Positions 11,244 through 20,200 of a DNA stretch of 64,000 nucleotides are shown here, in pieces. Source of the stretch: Balanoglossus misakiensis (taxonomy: Eukaryota; Hemichordata). How positions within the stretch are numbered: the stretch's first letter is position 1; every line of letters begins with the position of its first letter. Under the pieces are notes generated by a model, which was given only the letters and a program-made list of their open reading frames with translations, was not told where the DNA came from and did not search any database. A program made the position numbers and the translations under genes. Where the stretch lies: positions 12,338,001 to 12,402,000 of the forward strand of contig CM082580.2 of assembly GCA_040954595.2 (NCBI GenBank). Direction: 5' to 3'.

Positions 11244-14200
11244 ATGAGGCTTTTACTCTGCATAATGATAGTGCTGCCTGCACTTGTTTATCAGTCCAGT
11301 GCAAAGATTCGTTACAGGGTGAGTCTGTCGACCGGTTTTGTCTGGTTCTTAATCGGAAGGATTTTATTGGTTATTCCCAACAATGTGTCACTGCAAATCG
11401 AAGTGCTTTTATTCCACGAGCCCCTGTGTACTGGATACTCATAGTCATTGCATTCTTCTACTAGTCTTACAGTATCTAACGGTGTACTGAGCCAGAATAT
11501 TCAGGACAAACGCGCATGTTGCACTATCTCCCCCACTGTTCATAGTACGGTCAACTCAACTGGACTGTTTATATTTATAAAGCCCAACTATTTTTATATA
11601 ATTTAAATAAATGCTTTCTTGTTTCTTAACAGTCTCTCAAGTCACAGAAAATAGGAAAACGCAGTAAGTGCAGATATCTTTTACCGACAAAAAATTATCC
11701 TCATTTGTCTCATCTCTACAATACATATGTATGTTATTGTGTGTGATTATTTCGATGCACATATTAGTTATGTTTATGTAGCCCTTACACCTAATGTCTT
11801 TCAGTGCCTGTTTTCAAGTTGATGTCGGACACTATTTTTAAAGGAATATGACGTTTTCTAATGGTTTTCAATTCTTGCTGTGTTTTAACTTCGTTCTTAG
11901 CCGAGTACAGGAGACAATCCGACGAAGGAATCGACATCGCAGTCGTCATTGGCGACGAACTCTGGGAGAATGCCGAAACCTACTGCGAGGAACAAGGTGG
12001 CATTCTTCTGACCATTCCCGAAGAGGACTTGGAATTCGACATCGAGGAATATCTGGACGAGGACCACCTGGAAGAAGAGTTTTGGATCGGCGCAAACGAT
12101 ATTGCGCAGGAAGGCGCAGTGGTGTGGGCTGACGGCAGCAAGGTATTATGGGAGCCGGACGACGACGCTGAGAATGACAAGGATAAGAATTGCGTGGCAC
12201 TCAGGTAACTTTACCATTATGTTGAGTTAGTAGTTTACTTGGGACTACAGAGTTCCATTTCTCTTACGGCAAAATGGGTTGAATATGGTCGGCCAAACGA
12301 AACAAACGTAGTCAAAGCAATACCTGGAAATATCGTCAATTTGTAATCACACTTTCATGTATTTTAACACCTTCGTAGTATAAACTAGCTTAAACTTTTT
12401 AACCGAATGTCGATCACATGTGTTCCTGGTTGCGTCGTAATCTCACTGGCTATTCTTTCCATTTCGTTCTCCGCGCCAGTCCTGAAGACGACGGCTCGTT
12501 CAGCTGGAAATTCCGTGACTGCAGCGAGGAGAAGAACTTTCTGTGCCAGATCCCAGGTAAGTCCCTGTGCCCGGTACGTCAGTTCTTTCACAACATCTTC
12601 AACAGCGACGATTATATTTGCAATTTCATCAATCATCCTCGCAATACGTTCGTAGTTTTCAGTGACCAATTGCAGAGTCCAACATCTGAAGGATGTGTAT
12701 TTCTTTCTTGAAGACTATGATACAGACATCCTCGATCCCGAAGAGAACCCGTGCTGTGACGCTCCTGACCCTGGCCAGTGTGAGGGCAGAATTCCGCGCT
12801 ATTATTACGACTGTAAGAAAAAAACGTGCGAGATATTCATGTGGGGAGGCTGTGATGAAGCTCTCAATAATTTCCCGACTGCTGAAGAGTGTGAATGGGT
12901 GTGTGCGGATACAGGTATGCTTAATTGATGATCTTTAGTGAGGAAGGATGTTTAAACCTCATATTAGTTTGGATTTTGATGTAACTGTATCTGGTATAGA
13001 AAATACTCGCACAAGCCGACTGCATCGGATTAAAAAATAAATAAAAACAACATGTACCACGTCTTCACAATTGAACAGATGCGAAACCGGGTGAGTGTCC
13101 AGAGGTTGAAGACTTCGACTATTGTGAACCGGAGTGTGACTTTGACGGAGAGTGTGACGGGGACCTGAAATGCTGTGACAATGGCTGTGCCTACGTGTGC
13201 ACTCAACCACTAGCCAGAGGTCAGTGGCCACTTCGTGTCGTTTTGTCGCCGAGTATACAGTACATCGAACCAAATGTGAACATTTGAGATGATTCGGCCA
13301 ATGCTGAGCCATGTTTAGTGTGAAAGTTGGACTGTGCACCGAGCAAAGAGTGAAATTGGCCAAAAACGCCGTGAAAATATGCAGCGCTCTCTAAAACTGT
13401 CCATATTATCCCCACACACAGGTCCGTGCGATGATGGCAGTTTTCCTAAGAATTGTTCCGTCGATCCTTGCAGTGTTCTGACTTGTGAAACGGCCCCTAG
13501 AGACAAAGAGATCAGCTGCCGACCTAACCACTGCGGCGGGTGTCTCGCCGAGTTCTACGATGAAGACGATAACCTGATTGACTGCAAAAGTAAGTGATAG
13601 AATGTAGAGAAATAGACAAAGGCAGACAGAGAGACTGACAGACAGACAGACAGACTGACAGACGGACAGGCAGAGAGACAGACAGACAGACTGACTGACT
13701 GACAGGCGGACGGATGGACAGGCAGACTAACCGACACGATGGCCGGAAAACCAACCAAATTTTCAAGAAACAAATTCCATAAGAATATTACAAGCTAAAT
13801 GTAACTCTTTTCCTGAACACTACGACTATTATATTGCAAATGTTTTGTTGTCATTTATCAGATTATTGCTGTTTCCCGCCCGACTCAGGCGAGGGCCAAT
13901 CGAAGGAAGTCATGTGGTATTACGACTGCGAAAAGGGCGAATGCGAGGAGTTCGTTTACGCCGGCGCAGGAGGCAATGACAACTGCTTCAAGACTAAAGG
14001 GGAATGCCACTTCGCCTGTGAACTTTGGAGTAAGAAATCATCTCACGCTTAGGGAGCTTTCGGTTATCATGAGGGGTTGGGCCGGGGGTGGGGACGGCCC
14101 ATCATGTAAAGTGTGACCCCCCCCCCCGTTTCCCTAGGCCCACCCCTCATTATAAATGAAAGCTCCCTCACAGGCAATACGGTTTGGTGCGTGGGGATGA

Positions 14201-14336
14201 AATTAGTGAATCGACGTCTGTTGAACTCACGGCTAGTCACACAATCATGCGGAGTACTTTACAAACAATGACAAATGAGAAGAGAAATATTACTGAAACG
14301 TTTTAAGATATTTTTTCCGTTTCTTTTGCAGATTAA
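11244..14336 (+). CDS. Secreted CTLD-Kunitz-WAP-Cys-rich-Kunitz protein
   Basis: Proposed coding join: 11244-11318, 11633-11663, 11901-12204, 12480-12556, 12714-12914, 13079-13219, 13422-13589, 13862-14029, 14332-14336. That is 1170 nt and 389 residues, all GT-AG, with phases 0,1,2,1,1,1,1,1. The ATG opens a hydrophobic signal peptide (MRLLLCIMIV..., about 20 residues). A consensus acceptor six bases upstream of the ATG implies an untranslated first exon. Domains: a short-form C-type lectin domain (about 36-162) with four canonical cysteines, a very acidic loop (IPEEDLEF..., EYLDEDHLEEEF) and an EPDDDAEND stretch that could bind calcium; Kunitz 1 (about 172-228), with Glu after the P1-side cysteine; a WAP four-disulfide core with eight cysteines (about 234-270); a Cys-rich module with VDPC, NHCGGC and EFYDEDD motifs (277-332); and Kunitz 2 (about 335-386), which lacks two canonical cysteines. 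The last exon supplies only Asn and the stop. It is probably exported. Protease inhibition is typical of WAP and Kunitz families, but the P1 site of Kunitz 1 is acidic and Kunitz 2 is altered, so an adhesive or matrix role is equally possible. Confidence 0.88.
13614..13728. repeat. GACA/GACT microsatellite in an intron
   Basis: An imperfect array of GACA, GACT and GACG tetranucleotides, about 110 bases, in the intron between the Cys-rich exon and the Kunitz 2 exon. Confidence 0.9.
14051..14168. mobile_element. Foldback, MITE-like element
   Basis: The first 33 bases (14051-14083) and the reverse complement of 14137-14168 share AGGGAGCTTTC, then a similar stretch containing ATGAGGGG and ending TGGGCC. 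This makes terminal inverted repeats of about 32 bases with a few mismatches. The interior is GC-rich and includes a run of C. There is no coding capacity and I see no clear target-site duplication. It lies in the last intron of the Kunitz/WAP gene, 21 bases after the splice donor. A non-autonomous DNA element is the simplest reading; a structured intron segment is the alternative. Confidence 0.55.
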
Positions 14337-15034
14337 AACAGGTGGTGCCCGGATGTGGAGATTGGAATCTGGGCCTACAAGTTTTCATTTCTCCACGAAA
14401 GGAAGGTTACTAGAGACATCACATCACCAACGATACAAAATAGAATCCGGCTTGAACTTCTATTTTGCCAAGTTTTAGTAGAGAGCAAGGACATATTCTT
14501 TGTGGGACTGATTATTATAAGCTGCAGCTTGCTGGACCGAGCATTGAACTAGGCCTATATGCAAAATTAGTTATGATTTACCCATGTAAGACCATAAACG
14601 ACCCTTGGGCTGGAATTCCTCGTAGGACGGAGCTTTAATAGTACATGTACTAGTATTACGTATTCACTATTAGCGATTACAGGTACTCAGTGTATAATAT
14701 GCATCTCTGCTGTGCATATTGTTCAATTTGAAGTATATTATGGCTCAAATTCGTTTGGATAAGATCGATATTTCAAAGCATATTTCTGAAAGAAATTTTG
14801 TGAAAGTGTGTGTTGGAGACAATTGTGAATATTAAAGAGATTATTTACACAGATTTCGATCCACTTATGGCTATGAGCTTGGTGTGTTTTTTAAGTCAAG
14901 CATCAGTGTATTCTCGGACTATATTCAATACCCTATTAATCCGAAAACGAATCCCAACATATATTCATAGCTGACTTGGGGCGTCGAAAGGCGCCCTCTG
15001 TAGTCCAAACAAAAACGACGCTCATGTGGTGGAC
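14337..15034. other. 3' UTR of the mosaic gene and gap to SNRPC
   Basis: This follows the stop codon of the Kunitz/WAP gene. An ATTAAA near 14831-14836 is the best poly(A) signal candidate, giving a 3' UTR of about 0.5 kb. The remaining ~200 bases should hold the SNRPC promoter. Small open frames here overlap the UTR and are not supported as genes. Confidence 0.5.
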
Positions 15035-15042
15035 ACTTCCGG
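15035..15042 (+). promoter_or_regulatory. ETS-type ACTTCCGG site at the SNRPC start
   Basis: ACTTCCGG lies 8 bases before the SNRPC start codon. ETS/GABP sites of this form are common at transcription starts of animal housekeeping genes, so transcription may begin close by. No TATA box is obvious. Confidence 0.45.
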
Positions 15043-15049
15043 GGGAATC

Positions 15050-16689
15050 ATGCCGAAGTAAGTGATCGTTTTACTATAAACCCTTATTTATTTGAGCCAC
15101 CGATTGCAATTCGGGTACAGTATGTAACTCAAATGCAATTTAGATTTAAATGATAGAAGATACTGTTGCCAGCCATCGACGCTGATCGTCAACATATAAA
15201 CGGATCGCAGCACAAACAATGGTCACAACCACCGTCCCTCCAAACAAACGTACAAACAACGCTAGTCGTTTACAGACTATGTGTGACTGTACGATAAATA
15301 TTTTGCTGTTGATCAATTGTGCTGTTGGTTGGGTTTTACTTTCTTTGGGCCGAGTGACTACGAGCTAAATTTCATTGAAAGGGGTTGCTAGAATGTTTAC
15401 ATTGGGACGAATCATAGACAGTAGACTAGAGGTTAAATCAGTCCTATGGATTCACCTATTGATTGTGACCAAGGTGAATATCATATGTGACTAGTAGAAC
15501 TAGCTGTAGCACTGTTTTGTTTGGTGAACACAACCAGTGAGATGTGTTTGACATAGCTTATCACTCTCATTAATTTTACCTTACCTATGTTTCCTTACAG
15601 ATATTACTGTGATTACTGTGATACATATTTAACACATGATTCTGTAAGTCTTATCATTTTTAAGTATTTCAACTTCAAGCATTGTATTTTCTTTTAAAAC
15701 AGCAGCCTCCTTTCTATTAGGGGTTGTATTTGGATGTCTGGTGTCATATCTTAAGAAATTCTCTCATATTTACGTGTTGCAGCCATCCGTCAGAAAAACT
15801 CACTGCCAGGGTAGGAAACACAAAGAAAATGTGAAAATCTATTATCAGAAATGGATGGAAGAGCAAGCACAGAATCTTATAGACCAAACAAGTAAGTTGT
15901 AATATAGTCACACTAGCATGGACTTTTTGCTATAGAGACAGACACACATGGGCACTCAGACAGTGTATTTGTGTGTGTCACATACATACATGATGTCCAG
16001 TTCCTGAATCCAATTGCCTGCTGAGATTTTCACAAAATCAGAATGTAAAACACTATATAGAAATGGTAGCGTGGCATTCTTATCTACAGAACTGCATGGA
16101 GGCGATAGTAAATTTCTCTTTCTTTTCATTTTGCAGCTGCTGCATTCCAGGCTGGTAAAATAGCAAGCAATCCATTCCCAAATGCTGGTCCACCACCAAG
16201 GGGGGCAATGATCCCTCCCCCGAATAACTATGGTCCACCTGGGGGACCTCCTCAACCGGGAGGCCCTCCGCCAGGACCAGGTGCACCCCCACCGCCGATA
16301 ATGGGCCCTCCACCAATGATGATGCCACCTGGTAGGTCATTCTCATTTATCTTTTCCAGTTGGAAAATTTAGAGAATTGGGACACAAACGGCATAAATAC
16401 AGTGGAATAAAAATAAAAAAATTAGCCAAAAGTTACCTACAACTTCAGACTTGCATAGCTCTGCCATAATCTTGATGTATATGACCTTCAAGGCTGCATG
16501 TTAGTCAATGCAAATGTTTCATTGTTCATTCCAACAGGTCAAAGACCGATGGGTCCCCCAGGCGCTCCCATGCCCATGATGCCAGGATTACCCATGATGC
16601 CACCCATGGGACCCGGTGGTCCCATGGGCCCACCCATGCCTATACCACCAAACCCAGGAAATGCACAGCCGATCCAAGACAAGAAATAA
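15050..16689 (+). CDS. SNRPC: U1 small nuclear ribonucleoprotein C (U1-C)
   Basis: Coding join: 15050-15057, 15601-15643, 15783-15891, 16137-16331, 16538-16689; 507 nt, 168 residues, all GT-AG. U1-C is a component of the spliceosomal U1 snRNP. It stabilises pairing between U1 snRNA and the 5' splice site in the nucleus. The N-terminus [17 protein letters not shown] is nearly identical to the vertebrate protein. The matrin-type C2H2 zinc finger uses Cys6, Cys9, His24 and His30, and is followed by the conserved [11 protein letters not shown] helix (about 39-49). Residues from about 65 to the end are rich in Pro, Gly and Met, as in orthologues; the total is close to the 159 residues of the human protein. 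The first coding exon holds only 8 coding bases. An AATAAA at 16937-16942 is the likely poly(A) signal. The gene converges on IGHMBP2. Confidence 0.97.
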
Positions 16690-16718
16690 CTCTAACAATC
16701 AGGGGACAACAGAAGGGA

Positions 16719-16730
16719 GGGGGGGGGGGG
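16719..16730. repeat. Poly-G tract in the SNRPC 3' UTR
   Basis: A run of twelve G bases, about 30 bases after the SNRPC stop codon. Confidence 0.9.
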
Positions 16731-16936
16731 TTAATGAATCTAGAATGAATACAATTGCCTGTTTGCAATCCATTTCATAGCATGCAAATGAACTGATTCC
16801 AGACACTTGACCTAAAACGGCTGATGTGCATGGTTTCCTATGGAACACCTGTGGTTGTTTACCCCAGGACAGTTTATTTATAGTTTGTCATGAGTGATAT
16901 TGTTCTTTAATGGTAAAAACTGAGTTTTTTTATCGA

Positions 16937-16942
16937 AATAAA
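16937..16942 (+). terminator. SNRPC poly(A) signal AATAAA
   Basis: A canonical AATAAA, about 250 bases after the SNRPC stop codon and followed by a TG-rich stretch (GTTGTGTTGTG), as expected for a downstream element. Confidence 0.75.
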
Positions 16943-17287
16943 TGTGATATGTTTTTAGAATTGATTGTGTTGTGTCATTTGTATGGCTAATTTTGATACA
17001 TTGGTGTTGTTGAAAAAAGAATTCATGTCCCAGTTAGGATTCATATTTCAACAATGACAATGGCCATAGAACACGCACACACCCAGCTGAGAAGAGAAAC
17101 ACATGAATGATGTCACTGGATAAAGGTGTGACAGTGCAAAGGGTTAATAGAGAATAAGGCAGCAGATCATAAGCTGTTAACAGGGAGTTGATAGGGAGTA
17201 TGGATGTCACTTTCTGTCGCTGAATTGTTACTAGTAGTTTGGGGGTCTCAAAACACCACAATAATTTCTAGTAAGTGCTGTACAAGT
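16943..17287. other. Convergent gap between SNRPC and IGHMBP2
   Basis: About 345 bases with no coding signal, holding the ends of both 3' UTRs. No clear minus-strand AATAAA was seen between 16960 and 17287. The nearest candidate (TTTATT on the plus strand, 16873-16878) lies inside the SNRPC 3' UTR. Confidence 0.5.
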
Positions 17288-20200
17288 TCATTTCTTTTTG
17301 CCTGATTTTGTCCGTCGATTCTGTGCCAACTCGTTCATCTTTTTCTCCATCTTTCTCTGAAGATTTGCCCTTGCTGCTGGATCCAGTGGCCTGTCCTTCC
17401 TTGTCCTCCCTGCGTGCGCTTGTGCAAGTCGACTCCTAGCAGACTGTTTCGCTCGGTCTCCACAGCCATGCACCTCCGCCATGTGGTGGGAGAAACAAAA
17501 CAGCCTTCTGCAAAATTGACACGTCTGCCCCAAAGTCCTTGTTGATTCTTTGCAGTCGCTGTGACTGCATAAATTGTCGTTCTTCATCACCTGTGCTAAT
17601 AACTTGTCCAAATCTTCATCTTCCACATTGTCTATCTCAGCTGCTTTTTTCTTCTTCTTCTTGCCCGCCTTTTCTTTTGATTTCACTTTCTGATTTGCTG
17701 AGTGTGTGGTGTGTGCTTTATTTTGAAATTCACAGTTTATTTCGTGGAGGAGGCGGTTTTGGGACGGTATCATCTTTCTGCAAATAGTGCACCTGAAGTT
17801 GTCTTCAGTGCTGCCTGTAGTGTTTGTCCCATCAATGAGCTCACTCACAGTGGGTCTCAGCTGCACGGGTGCTTGGGGTTCTTGAAGCTCCTCCCCACTG
17901 TCCTCCACCTCCTCTTCCTCACCCTCCGCCTGATCCCCTCCATCATCATCTGAAACCTCTGCTTCAATTTCCTGATCTACACCACCTTGTGACATCTCCC
18001 TGTCACTGATGGCGCCCTTCTGTTTAGTCTTACTAACAACAATGTGTCTGTCACTTCCATCACCATGGCTGCAGTGACCTAGTCCTCTTTTTTCAGCAAC
18101 CTGCAATCAACACACAAAACCTTATTTCCAAATTATATCACAAAAGGGACAGTTGATATTTTGTTCTTTCTTTTTTTCCTATGGCTGACAATAACACTGC
18201 AATGAGTCTAGTCCCTAAGTGATGTTGAAAAAACTGATTTACTCTTTGAACCATGGACCCCGGTGACTTTTGGTCTCATGTTACCACTCAAAAAGACTTG
18301 AATTCCATTTTAAAGAAACTGATTGGTTGAAGACTCACCTCATGTACATGGAATCGCTGACGAGACGTCAGTGTATTTGGAAACACCAGTTCTGACTGGT
18401 TGAAATCACAAATGAAGTCTTCAATTTGTTTCTCAATGACTGGAAGCTCGGCATCACTACAAAATAAAGTTTTGGTATGTGAGGCCACAAAGTTAATACA
18501 AGGCATCTCTTGACTACAATATCATTAAAACACATTCAGTTTTGAATAGACTGAAAAATCTCTTGTTTGAGGGCGCTCAAAAACACATAAACACACCTTG
18601 TAGTATTTTCACTTTGTCTCCTCGATGAATGTTCGCTCGATTTTGCAGTTTTTGTTTTGCGCTGCGATTCCTTGCCAACCACTTCTTTGACTGTCTTCTG
18701 TTTCACTGCTTTGTTGTTGCTACCTTGAAAATATCTTGTCGTCTCTTGTCTGTTGTTACCAATCTGGCCACCTACAACGTAAACATATTCACATTGTTAT
18801 TTGAGTGGCTAGTTTATTTTTTAGATATTAAATTTCATTATTGTAACGATATTCCAACTCTACAGAAATATGTGATTTTCAGCCAGACATGATCTTTCCT
18901 CTGAAACTTGTTGACTTACTCTCCATATACTGAAATGCTGTGTGTACTTCTCCCTTGTCAGTCATGTAGTCCACCAGACTCTTCAAGAACTTGTGATGAC
19001 TGACTGTTTCCGAGTCGCAGATCACGGCCAAGTGTCTCCTGGCCCGAGTCACAGCAACATTCATACGTCTGTCTTCAGAGAGGAAGCCGACGACTCCTGT
19101 GGTCAGAGCAAAGTCAGGCATCACGTATTAGCAACAGCAGAAGGCAAAGTATCAACTTAAGTAATTTGAATATGCATCAACCATGTGATGAAGTTGTGGC
19201 CAGTGGGAAGCTCTCAGTTACCTTTTGGATTTGATCTGACCATCGTTATGACAACAGCTTCCTTCTCCCGTCCTTGGAAACCATCCACAGATTTGATTTC
19301 TAGACTTGGGTATTTGCCGGACATTCTGAGCCGCAGCAGGTCAACCTGTCAACAGAGAGACGAGCTTGCCTATATCAGCTTATCTTCAAATGTGACGAAG
19401 ATTTATTTTTATTGCCAAGGTACTTGCAATACCAGCATCATATAAAGTGATTGCTTACACAAAGTGAGTTGCTGTTCAAGGGGAAAGAATGCCAAATGTG
19501 TTTCCCCAATTACCTGCAAATTGTACGGAGCAATGACTGCAATATCCGATGGTTTGAGACCAGCAGAGATCAAGGAATCCACATGAACTTCAACCAAGTC
19601 TACCTCTCCTGAAAATAAGAGAATAAAAGTGCATTGTTACTACCATCAAAATGATGAAAGAGACATAGGGTATAACAATTTTAACTGACGAAAGACATCT
19701 CTGTCAGTTTAGATACACTCTTCTTGAGAGCTCACCTTCATTGGCTTTAGACATTTCATCTTCCAGGTCTAACTCATAGAGATCACAGCCAGCGGTATCT
19801 ATGAGTATCAGAGGAATACGAGTTACCTCTGTATCCTCAACACCAGCTAAATCTCTGAAAATGTACAGGAAAGAAACACATCATTTATTTTAACATCAGA
19901 TTGCACAGAAAATGTGATGGCATGTATTAATGAATTTTAAGAAGAGTCTTGACAAACTTAACTTACTTCAGCAAGTGTTGAGCCACTGATGGATGTGACG
20001 TCAGCCTGTCCTGGTACAACTGATGCGATGACCAACTCATGATAGCATCGTGCATTCTGTACTGCGTTGTCAACATCCTGACAACATCGTCACCATGGAG
20101 ATTCACAATCCTTTCCATCAAGCTGATGCTAAGGCCGTCTCTAGAAGCTCTACAATTGAAAAGGCACTATATGTTGAACAATCCATGTATCAGCCCCTTT

